Assembly: GCA_038503075.1 (NCBI GenBank) | Contig: JBCAML010000003.1 | Location: forward strand, 372,001-436,000 | Direction: 5' to 3' | Length of the DNA stretch: 64,000 nucleotides | Source: Gyromitra esculenta | Taxonomy: Eukaryota > Ascomycota > Pezizomycetes > Pezizales > Discinaceae | In this document: piece by piece, positions 50,638 to 61,097 of the stretch | Numbering within the stretch: the first letter of the stretch is position 1 | Layout: every line of letters begins with the position of its first letter | Program-made: the position numbers and the translations under genes | The notes under the pieces: model-generated | Seen by the model: only the letters and a program-made list of their open reading frames with translations | What the model was told of the DNA's origin: nothing | The model's database searches: none

Positions 50638-53600
50638 CTAAACCAGCTCGTCTCCATTCGCAGGCCTTTTCTCCATTGTAGTGGTCCTCGACCTAGTGGA
50701 GTTTGGCTGCGTGATGGTCCTTGCCATGGTGAAGAACCCTTGGCGCAAGCTCAGCGATGCATCCTTCTTCACTCTATCGGACTGGCCATGGTTGAACAAG
50801 CCCGTGTAGCGCTTGATGAATTTCCAAGTTTCAATTCCAAGGATGAATATAGGAACGGCACCAATTGACAACGCCCATTCCCATGTAATTCCCTTGTGTT
50901 TAAAAACTTGCGTGTTTAGGGTCGGAATGTAGACGACAGGAAATACGGAGAGGGCGCCAATGAAAACCGAGTAGAAAAGGAACCTATTGGCATAGATCTG
51001 GTCTAATTAGCATTATGTCATCATAAACAAGGCTTCGAGATCCTCACGTCTCTGAAAAATGGAAACCTATGTTCACTTTGATACGGATCAAGTCTGAACA
51101 TGCTTCGTCTAATACTCTTGAACTCCCACGCAGAGACCAGAATCAACCATGTCAACTCTGCAAAAACAGCACCGCGAGCCCGAAACACGAGATCGCAGTC
51201 AGTGGAGTATGTCGCATTGCAGTTCACTCCGAGGTCCCCGTTTCCAACGCCGAAGACAATGATAACAAATGTGACTAGACAGCAACTGCCCATGATGATA
51301 CCATATACAATCATGTCAACGAGTATTTGTTTCGTAAACACACCCCTTTTTGAGTCGTGGGGTGGTCGTTTCATGATGTCGGAGGAAGCGGCTTCCAATC
51401 CCAATCCAAATGCCGGGAAAGAGGAAGTAAGCATATTGATCCAAAGAATCTCAAGCGGAGCTAACGGAAACACCGATAGCCCATGTCTATCTTGAAACGC
51501 AAGACCGATGATCAAAAGGATGACTTCACCGACGTTAGACACCAAGAGATGAAGAATAAACTTTTGAATGTTATCGAACATTCTTCTCCCCTCTTCGACA
51601 GCATTCACGATACTGGCAAAGTTGTCATCGGTGAGCACAATATCAGATGCGGATTTAGCAACGTCGGACCCTCCAAGCCCCATAGCAATACCGACGTCAG
51701 CTCTTTTTAAACTAGGAGAATCATTGACACCGTCTCCTGTCATTGCCGCGTACCGGTTCCTTCGATGAAGGGCATCGATCATGCGGACCTTAGTGTTCGG
51801 GGCGCAGCGGGCGATGACGAAAGGAAGTGTTGGAAGGTTATCAATTTCTTCGTCGGTAAGAGCGTCGAATTCGGCGGCAGTCTTGATCATGCTGTTGGCA
51901 ACGTCGGGGGGGAATGAGCCAAAGTCCCGAGGAATTATTCCGACCTCCCGAGCAATAGCACGAGCGGTTCCAGGGTGGTCGCCAGTCAACATGTGGACCT
52001 GAATACCAGCTTCGGTACACTGTCTGACGGCGTCCTTGGTCTCGAGACGAGGAGGGTCATAAATCCCGGCAAGACCTATGAGTGTAAGGTTTTGCTCAAT
52101 TTGGTCTCGAGGGAAGTCGGTCCAGTCACTGGGCGGGTCTTTAACGGTGCGACGAGCAATTGCAAGGACACGTAATCCTTGATCAGCCAGAAGTGTCATT
52201 TGCTGATTGACTTCCTCTTTGATTTCGTCTGTCATTGGCCTGCTCTGTTCTCCGAATCCGAGGTGTGTGCAGAGGTCGAGGATTCGTTCGACGGCCCCTT
52301 TAGTAAAGATTATAAACCTGCCATCATTAGGCTCCTGGAAAACAACGGACATTCTTTTGACGTCGCTATCGAACGGATATTCGCCGAACTGCTTCCATCC
52401 GTCCGAAGTGAGCTTCTTCTTTCCGTAATCGAAACGATGGGCAAACACTTGGAGGGCAATCTTCGAGAAGTTAGTAAAGTAAAATAGTGATAGAGAATGT
52501 CTTTACGCAGGGAATATTCGCCTCACGTCAGTCGTCCAGGCTGGGAACCTGAACGAACTACCTGTGAAGCTCTCTATCACACAGGGTAAATATTTACCTC
52601 AGTAGGGTCGCCAGTGGCTTGCCATCTGCTCTTTTGCTCGTCGAATCGCAAAGTAGCTAAGTTACAGAGTGCAGAAGAATATAGGAATGCCTCAAATTCG
52701 GCCACGACCTCGGGGAGACCCTCATCGATTTCTTGTACTTCCTCATCTGCCTTCTGCTCCTCCAGCCGTTTACGTGGGCTAGACTGATCAGCAAACTTTA
52801 AGTTAAGCGCTGAACGAGCTTGATCATGTTCCTCCTGTTTGCGTCGATTTTCCTTTTCTGCATTCTCTGTAGAAATTAGAATTGGGGTAGGGCCAAGGTG
52901 AATAGTACCAGACGTCGGATCTGTAGCTTCTCCAGTTCGATCCACGCTGTAGATCCCCACACCTGGGATCCAGGCCTTACGAGTAACCATTTTTCCTTGT
53001 GTAAGGGTACCGGTTTTGTCTGAACAAATATTGGTAACACCGCCAAGAGCTTCGAGAGCGTCAAGTTTTCGGACGATAACCTTGCGCTTGACCATCCGTT
53101 TCATGCCAACAGCCATTGTGATAGTCAAAACAGCAATCAAAGACTCCGGAATGATAGCGATACCTGGGGATATGGTTAGCTAGTTATATTAACCAACAGT
53201 ATTAAGAGTATATCCTTTGGGATGTAATATCCAACGAAAAAACTGTATTAAAATCTAGGAAGGCTTCCCCCAGTCATCATTTGCAAAAATTGAGAAAAGG
53301 CTTACCAAGTGAAATAGCATAGATGGTAACTTCGTGGGTGACATTAAATTTGTTCACTCCAAACACAATAACAGCAAGCAAAATAGCACAGAAAAGAAGA
53401 ACATAAGCTAGCTTAGATAGCTTCCTCTGCAGAGGTGTCCCTACAGTAAGCCCGAGTAGCTTCCCCGCGGCGTCCCAGGTATTAAGAGCGGCACCCTTAA
53501 CAGGTTGAAGCGTGCCATACTTCTTGCGAGACATCGACCGATTTGGTTTCTTATCTTTCCCGTTGAGCGATGCTGCAATTGCCCCAATCTCAGTAGCCAT

Positions 53601-54453
53601 ACCCGTGCCGATCACAATACCGCGAGCACGTCCTTTAGTAACTGTAGATGAAGAGAAAGCCATATTGATGCGATCACCGACGCTAATCTCCTCATTAAGG
53701 TCAAGGTGGGGATCTTTCATGACCGGAAGGGACTCGCCAGTGAGCAAGGCTTCATCGGTTTCGAAATTCATGACTTCAAATAGTCTGAGATCTGCGGGGA
53801 CAACATCTCCCGTCTTCAGTTCAACGACGTCGCCTGGTACCACTGTTTTACTGGGTACATGATCGATATTTCCATCTCTAAGGACAGCTGCTGTCGGGCT
53901 TGAGAGACTACGAAGGGTGTCCATTGTTTTCTCACTGCTGATGGTTAGCGGTACATCTTTATCATACAATTGAATAACGATTTGCATCATTTACGCTTTG
54001 TACTCCTGGAAGAAGCCAATTGTAACGTTCAGTACGATAACGGCAGTGATAACACCACCTTCAATCCAATCCTGGACGCCATAAGATAGAGCCATTGCTA
54101 GTATAAGAACTCTGATAATAGTTAGTACAAGTCACGTCTTAGCACGAGACTTCTAAGGTGACCCAAGACGTACAGGATCCTATGAAATGTTAGCATATTA
54201 GCAACTTAGAAGCTTTTGGCAGAATGGCATACATGGCATTGCTAATTTGTTTCACGAAGACTTTCCATATTGGAATACCTTCGCCTCCGTCTAGTTCGTT
54301 TGGGCCGTATTTGTCGAGTGCCTGCTCGGCTCGAGCTGGAGATAAACCTGTTTCGACGTGTGTTTCGAGCTCTTGAGCAACTTGATCGGAAGAGAGTTGA
54401 TAGGGAGGCCTAGAAAAAGCTGGCTTCACAGTTTCTAATTTTCTGTCCGCCAT
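50638..54453 (-). CDS. ENA1: ENA-type P-type ATPase, Na+/K+ efflux pump
   Basis: Plasma-membrane P-type ATPase of subfamily IID that exports Na+, Li+ and often K+ in fungi. Exons 54453-54233, 54179-54174, 54111-53995, 53934-53306, 53163-52598, 52460-51048 and 50997-50638 sum to 3312 nt, 1103 aa. Motifs: N-terminal cation-ATPase domain, M1-M2 (LVLILAMALSYGVQDW, VITAVIVLNVTIGFFQEYKA), actuator-domain TGESLPV, PES in M4 (AIIPESLIAVLTITMAVG), phosphorylation site CSDKTGTLTQGK (Asp ~370), hinge MTGDGVNDSPSLKRADVGIAMG, and M5-M10. The GMKRMVKRKVIVRKLDALEALG stretch is ENA-like rather than Ca2+-pump-like. Exon 2 is only 6 nt. Introns 4 and 5 are about 140 nt; the rest 50-62. Confidence 0.93.
54174..54179 (-). 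other. 6-nt microexon of the ENA ATPase gene
   Basis: Minus-strand GATCCT, flanked by acceptor TTTCATAG and donor GTACGT. It finishes an ATG codon, adds ATC and starts a Leu codon, giving NAMILVLILAMALSYG. Both flanking introns (53 and 62 nt) have textbook TGCTAAC and TACTAAC branch sites. Confidence 0.85.
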
Positions 54454-55356
54454 GTGATGGATAATGATAATAATGGAGGAGATATTGATATTATGATAAG
54501 AAAGCAGTCGACATTGTGGGGGAATGTGCCGATATTTGTACTTCCATGGGTGCTCGGGGAAAATTAGGCTACCGGCGTACCTAGAGTTCCAAATCTACAT
54601 TGAGCATGATTGAATTCGAATTCGGTGGTTTTTTTTAACGCCTCACACCATATTCCTCGATTACCATGATAGCGCCGAGCCTTAAGCTGCCTTACTGTCA
54701 TGAGACAACCCTTGTAATTTTTAGGAATGGTATCTAATATCCCACGGAAGAAGCAGGCAGAACCATTATGGTCGAGTCACCAACGGGCAGTCACATCCAA
54801 TCACCTCCTCACTGGGCCCTGTTGTCTACAATTCCAAGAGTACCAAGAAATTAAGAAGTTGAACCAAGAGCTATGATGCAGCACACTACCATAAAACTCC
54901 ATTGGCATACGCGCTTACCGCTCTTGGCGTAATATTCAGTAACGATTTTATTCGAAAGATAGGCATTGGAGGTCTTGGGTATTCTTGGCTTATAGCGGGT
55001 CGGGTTTCCCATCGGTAACTTTAGAGAAACCCGTTAATCTGTCATTAGAGGAGCTTATTTTCCATTTCTGAGACTTTTTTACGAATCAACCGTCGGTATG
55101 TCTTTGGGTAAGGTTTGAAGCACCAGTTGATCGTCTTTGCTGCTGAAACGGAAATGCTTCTCTGGTAATTCTAGATCAATGATCAATGGCGAATAATGGC
55201 GCCAGGCCAACCACATAATAAATAGGCTTGGCATCAGTCTCGGCCTCTCTCTCGGCGTCCTGGGCATCTCTTGGTGTTTCTGGGCACGTTACTCGGCATC
55301 ACTTGGATTCCGGGGCTCACCCACTTCTGGAGCTTTCTCGTTTTTTTTCCTGCATA
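54454..55356. other. ENA ATPase upstream region
   Basis: AT-rich 5' flank and promoter of the ENA gene. Short frames only; no recognised motif beyond A/T runs. Confidence 0.5.
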
Positions 55357-55526
55357 CAGTACGGGAAAGCTGGGTGTTTTTAGTACGGCATTGATGCGGT
55401 ATTCTGGAGAATGCTAGATTAAGTCGGCTGTGTTACAAGACTTTTTGCCCGACTCAGTAGCATTTCCAACTTAAAACCGTATTTCTCACCGATGCGGTAG
55501 TGAAAACACCCCTCTTTCCGCCACTG
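55357..55526. mobile_element. 170-bp TA-flanked hairpin (MITE-like) element
   Basis: Imperfect inverted repeats of about 70 bp; ends read CAGTACGGGAAAGCTGGGTG and, inverted, CAGTGGCGGAAAGAGGGGTG. Both ends are flanked by TA (55355-55356, 55527-55528). The CAGTGGCGG-type terminus resembles pogo/Tc1-mariner ends. No coding capacity. Confidence 0.75.
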
Positions 55527-55635
55527 TAGTTTAGCAATTTTTCTGACATGCAGGGGATATAGAGGAATATAGATACCCGAGAGTTACTGAATCCCAAAAG
55601 AGAAATCAGTTGAAGATACATTGGTAGAGCTGATG

Positions 55636-55662
55636 CGGTTGACCCGGTTGACCCGGTTGAAC
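55636..55662. repeat. 9-bp tandem repeat, three copies
   Basis: CGGTTGACC at 55636 and 55645, then CGGTTGAAC at 55654. Confidence 0.85.
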
Positions 55663-56187
55663 ATATTTCCGAGCCTGATCAATCAACGGATGGGGAGACT
55701 CTTGCAGCATTGGCACGACCTAGTAGTAAATGCGGACAGCCCAGGGAAAAAATGCATGAAAATGTCTGTATCTGTGCATACATTAATATGATATATTAGT
55801 AATCTGAATCCGGTTGTAGAATTGGGGGCAAAATGGGACATCGAGCACGCAAAGCATTGAATGCTGGAGACGGAGGGAACATGCGAGCGCTCACAGAACC
55901 GAAACAGGGTCGGTGTCTGAAATTAGAAAGAAGTGAGGCAGCACAAAACACGACCCGACGATCTCTTCGCTTACAGGGGACTCGTCACCTTCTGGGCTCC
56001 TGTTTTCTTGGACATCACCTCCAACAACACTCCTCACTTGAGCCTACCGAACAACTCACAAAGAACGATACCACCATTTCTTACAATCTACGCATACCGT
56101 CTTCGCCGCTCGCTAGAATACTACCGAATAAGCTCATCTACAAAGGGGATCCCTCCGGCGTGCTCAACCCAGCCTCCCCACGCCAAC

Positions 56188-58232
56188 ATGTTACCCGGCG
56201 ACGATGTCTCATCCGAACTGTTAGACATATGCACTGAGGATTGTGTCCCGCCTTGGGAAACGGAGCAGAGGCAAAACTCGAGCATGCATCAGCTGCTCTC
56301 GTCGTCTCTTTTTTTCGTGACATTCTGCATTATCTTTTTCACCGTGCTGCAACGACTGTTCCCAGTGCTATGCGGCGCAGGCGCACGGCATCTTTCCCAC
56401 CTTGAGAACCGTGGACAGAAAAGGATCGCAGCTCTAACTTTCTCGACGACTCTTGGAGCTACTGGTGTGCTAGCAGAGTTGATTCTATGCGAAGTCGGCG
56501 AATGGGGCAACGCGACAAGCCGTAGGCTCGGGTTCCCGATCGTGGTTGGAGCTCTACTAGTCTGCCTGGTCGTAGCCACACCATTACTGGAACTGCATAG
56601 TCTTATTGAGGGAAGTAGTATCGGGAACTTGAAGCGACAGTATGTGGTTATGGCTGAGATGGTTGCATTTGTGGGATGGTTATGGATTTTCTGGAGTTTG
56701 GGTGATAGGCTACCTATCAGAAAGGCTGATCAACATGGCTGGGGAACCTGTAGGTGGCCCTAGCACCCCGTTTCACGAATTTACAAAAGTTAATTATTTT
56801 TCCTACTCTAGCACGAACTTTGATGGAAGAGTGTTTGGCAAGGGTGGGCGTTATTGGTGTTTCGGTGAGCTTCAAACCTAAATAATAATAATAGTTTACA
56901 ATCCAACATTTACTAACCTTACCCCCAGCTGATGGCATTGCTCTGTAAGTATTCTGTGCCTCGCATCTGAGATAGCTCATAGACAAGCGAGATCGCGTCT
57001 TAACGAGATTCCCGAGATTTTGCTAAGAACACCAATCACTCAACCTTCTCATTTGCTGCCTTTTTAGCAAAATCTCGGTATTTCGGTAAGGGGCGATCTC
57101 GCTGGCCCGTAGAAGATCATAGTCTGATTTTGAACATGGTCTAACAAATTGAGTAGCTGGTTTCGGTTGTGTCTCATCACCTTGGCACAACTTCACTAGC
57201 AAACCAAGACCGGTGACCGATATTGATGTCTCTCGAGCCCAAGCTGGCTTGACTGCTGCAACTGAGATGTTAGAGGAGAAAAGGAAGAGGCTAAGGGTTC
57301 TGGAGATAAAAATTCAAGACAAAAAGGTTCGCCCCAATCATATATTCTCTAATTTAATCAATATTAACCCCGATCTTACTCCAATCAGTCATCTCAGGAG
57401 GGGTTCATGAGTAAGGTCTTCTCTGCTGTTCGTGGAGATTCAGATGTTCAAGGTTAGATTTGCTGCTCCCATTTCTTGCCATATTTAATGCTGATCAATT
57501 CTAGAACACTCCGTATTCCTTAGTGAAATCAATGGCCTTGAGGCTATGCAAACCTCACTATTATCGGAATTTGCAGAGCTTCAACGCCGATTAGCAACCC
57601 AGCAACAATCGAAATCGGCGTTTGGTCGCCTGCTACGGACGATCTCTTACGGATTCTCTGTTTACTGTCTGTATCGTATATTCGCCACCTCACTAGCTCA
57701 TATTCCCTATTTGCACAGATCTAGATCCTCGTTTTCCCAGAGTGATCCCATAAACAATGTGGTAGCTCTCTTGGCTCAGCACTGGGACCCACATCTCGAC
57801 AGAGCTGCCTGGTCCCGCATGATCGGGTTTGCCTTTTCCGGTGTCATTATCACGGGATCTCTTGGATCTGTCATGACAACTCTGAACATGCTTAGCCGTG
57901 CAGCTCCTGGAGTGATCGGCCATGCCACCAAAGGCGATAACCCGAATCTTGCACTTTTCGTGTCACAGATTAGCGCTGTCTACATGCTTGCATCAGCCTT
58001 ATTATTAAGAAGCAATCTTCCATCTCATATGAGTTTCGTGATCAGTGATGCTCTCGGAGCACCGCTAGATCCGGCATTTGTGGATAGATGGTTCGATGCG
58101 CTGTTTCTTGGAGCTGCTTCGCTGACAATGTTTGCGCTGGTTGTGGGTCGGAAGAGTGGATGGTGGGGACCAGGGAAAGATGATGTGTTTGGTGATGACT
58201 TGATGGATGTGGAAGCCGGGAAGATGAGTTGA
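56188..58232 (+). CDS. Golgi pH regulator / ABA-GPCR-like membrane protein
   Basis: Multi-pass membrane protein of the GPHR family (Golgi anion channel GPR89 in animals, GTG proteins in plants). Exons 56188-56749, 56812-56864, 56929-56944, 57157-57326, 57398-57452 and 57505-58232 sum to 1584 nt, 527 aa. N-terminal membrane helices (LFFVTFCIIFFTVLQRLFPVL, GFPIVVGALLVCLVVATPLLEL, MVAFVGWLWIFW); GPHR core ECLARVGVIGVSLMALLSGFGCVSSPW; a coiled-coil loop PVTDIDVSRAQAGLTAATEMLEEKRKRLRVLE; then the ABA-GPCR domain from GRLLRTISYGFSVYCLYRIF through DPINNVVALLAQHWDP. Exon 3 is just 16 nt. The frame is open upstream to an ATG at 55933; the 56188 start (MLPGDDVSSEL) fits fungal relatives better. Intron 3 contains a hairpin repeat. 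Confidence 0.9.
56986..57103. repeat. Inverted repeat in GPHR intron 3
   Basis: Left arm 56986-57026 and right arm 57064-57103 pair over about 40 bp with a handful of mismatches; both carry AGCGAGATCGC at the outside and CGAGATTTTGCTAA at the inside. The loop is about 37 bp. It accounts for most of this intron's 212 nt. MITE-like, but no clear target duplication. Confidence 0.75.
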
Positions 58233-61097
58233 GATGAATGGACTAGAACAGCATTCGGCTGAGCTAGCTGTGTTATCGCATACTCTTTGTCTTGGACTAC
58301 ACCTTATTACACTTTTTCACTCTTCCTCATTCATATCGTTCGATTTTCTTGTATAGCACTGTGCTTTTATTATTTTCTACTCTTTCTGCAGTTTTTTTTC
58401 AGGGAGGGGGGGGGGGTTTACAGCGCTTGACAAGTGCTTTTAGGTTACTTCTGCTTTTTTTTCCATTTACACACGGGGTTTCGGTTTACTGGGATTATAT
58501 CATCTGCTTTTCGGTTTCGTTTGAGGGTTTACGGTTTGCTATAACGCACTGGGGTATGAACTCATAGAAAAGATTATATGTATCATCCACCTTACACGTC
58601 GTCCTGGAGACGACTGCAAGGTGATCTTTTCAAGTCGACTTATTTTGCTCTTCATTAATTGGGGGACAGATGACACAAAACGAGAAAACCAGGTTATTTT
58701 TTTGTACGGTACATGTATGTTACCTATGCATAATGCTGTGGATCTTAATGTAATGTAATGCGCTATTGATATGGGTTTTTTTTTGTAATCATAGTGTCTC
58801 ACTCGTGGTCAATTGACCGAACGTGAAATATATACTTCCGATTTAAACTGCAGGAGGTACATGTAGCGCTACCAGTGTGGGATGAGGCTCTGTAAGGTAC
58901 TTGTAACTTCTATTCATATCAGCTGAACTACGCTCAGAAAATTGAGGAAAAAGAAAGATACATGTAATCATACGAATAAGCTAGAAGTCGGGGAGTCAGC
59001 AGCATAAAATTATAAACAAACCGTTAATTGTTTTTCTAAACGTCCCACAAGACCTAAATAGTCAAACAAAAACTTTAAAAAAGGCAATAGCTACATTTAC
59101 ATATCCGTACAGCCCTATCCCATAGACTGTGGTTTTTCGTTTTTGCACGGAAATCCGTGCAAATTTTTAGCAGGTCCTCTTCTTTTCTCAGCACCTTTAA
59201 CACCCCCCTTTGCCCCCACCTCATGGCTAGGATGTGAATCTCATGACTGGCAGATATTTTTAATTTTTTACCAAAGCCTCTTAGGATTTTTTCTTATTGA
59301 GAGATAACTCATAGGAGTTGCAGGATTGTGAGGTTGTGATCAAATGTACAGTTGCGCCTAATAAGTCCCTGCAGTTTTCGAAGTACCGCAACACAACAAA
59401 TGATGCCAGGCCACTCCCTCTAAAAAAAAAAGCACCCTTACTATAAAAACACAGTAGAGGAGATAGCCTCATCATGCTATTGAGTTTTTATTGCTGCACA
59501 AGAAGAGGAGGCTGTAATAGCTTGTTTCTTAGTTGAATTCCATGTTGTTTCATCGCGTTGTGGTACCCCAAAAACCGTAGGGTCTTGTTGGATGCAACTG
59601 TGCACCACAATATTGGTTCTGAACACGTTACAACGGCTCTTCCCACTGGCCATTTGCAGCCCAAAACAGCTACTTTTACACCTAAATATCAACTTTTGGG
59701 GGCTGAGAAAATTGAAACAAATTACAGTTCCTCTTACGTCATCTAATTTTGCTACTCTTTCTAGAATGTATAATCTAGAATTGAGTCTCTGGTACAAGGG
59801 AGGGTTATGGTTTTCCACTTTTAGCGAGAATTCACCAATAATACGCCAAGCCTGTGATCTAGGGGGGCACTACCAACCAAGAATACATTACATAAAATGT
59901 ATGAAGTGATATAAATTATCTCTATATTATGAACATGCTCTCATGATTTTCTAGAGCTTGTTGTGGTTGTATAGGCTGTGACAAGCCGGTCCCAAATTCG
60001 GTGCGAATCCCACAACAGTCCATTGGATAAGAAAAGTCTTGATACCCCATCTCACCGGCGGAACAGCCATTGGGGCGTCATGATTCTTCTTACATGGCTG
60101 TACAGCCACATGTTTGAGCACTTTGAAGGGGAGCCTAGTGATAACTCTGTCGCTCCCAAATATATTTTCCGAACGAAGCTCTAGGAAGAGTTGGAGGAGG
60201 GTTGCATGGGGAAAGAAGAGTTAGGCTGGTGAGGGAGCATTGTAAGGCCTAGGTCCGGATGCACTCCACGTTCATAGCTTGTTAGGCATTTATGACAAGC
60301 GAAAAGGCAGTTCAATATCGCGCCTGGGTACCGGTTAATCCTAGGCTGTAGCTAAAAAAATTACACTGATCCAGCTTTGGGTTGCTACATGTACTTTAAT
60401 CAAGATATACTCTATGGAAAAATTTCCCTACATACATGTATGGTGTACGAAACCGCAGACACAGAATGTGTAAACCTCCAGCCCATCACTTCGATAAAAA
60501 AAATTCTGATTGGCTAGAAAATCCGGCACCCGGATTGTAAGCGGTTGAAACTGCCTTATACTATAGTTGAATAAACTGTACACTCGTAGTATGTTGATAC
60601 ATGAACAATCATTTACTACCAAGCCGCCAAGCCTGATCTTCCAAACACACAAAAAGAGATAGACAGTGGCGTATTTATTTTTTCAAAAGGGTGCGTTGGA
60701 GGTTTACATACTCTGTGTCAACAGCTTCGCACACCATATATATGCGCATGTACTTTCTGGCACAACGACAGTGTGATCTTTTCCCCAATCACCTTACTGA
60801 TTGTTTGCTATTGAGAAGACGAATGTCAATAACCTGAAATCAACAAACCCTGGGCCTGGGAAAATAATAACCTACCCCTCTACCCTACATTTGGTTCCTA
60901 GATTAGTCATTTCTAGGGTATGGGGTTATACCTGTTAACGGCCGGGTAACATGGAAGGGAACTTGGGACACCTCCGTATTTTGGAGCTCCAGAGCTTGGT
61001 GCAACCACTCTCGACCAACTGTATTGATCGAGTAGAAACTCCACCACGTCTAATCATTTTGCTAAGCCGAGCTAGCTGGGCTCTGAAATTCTTCAGC
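58233..61097. other. 2.9 kb AT-rich spacer between GPHR gene and SEC8
   Basis: No gene recognised. TACATGTA at 58710, 58858, 58959, 60386 and 60433. A hairpin with a perfect 10-bp stem (TTTGCACGGA, 2-nt loop) lies at 59142-59163. A small stem TGTTGTGG...CCACAACA encloses a GGTGCGAATCC sequence near 59960-60020, faintly tRNA-like but not foldable as one. The last few hundred bases are SEC8 5' flank. Confidence 0.55.

Noticed and set aside
59955..60025. Possible tRNA with stem TGTTGTGG/CCACAACA and GGTGCGAATCC
   Set aside because: Total length about 60 nt, no proper D, anticodon or T arms, B box mismatched at a core base.
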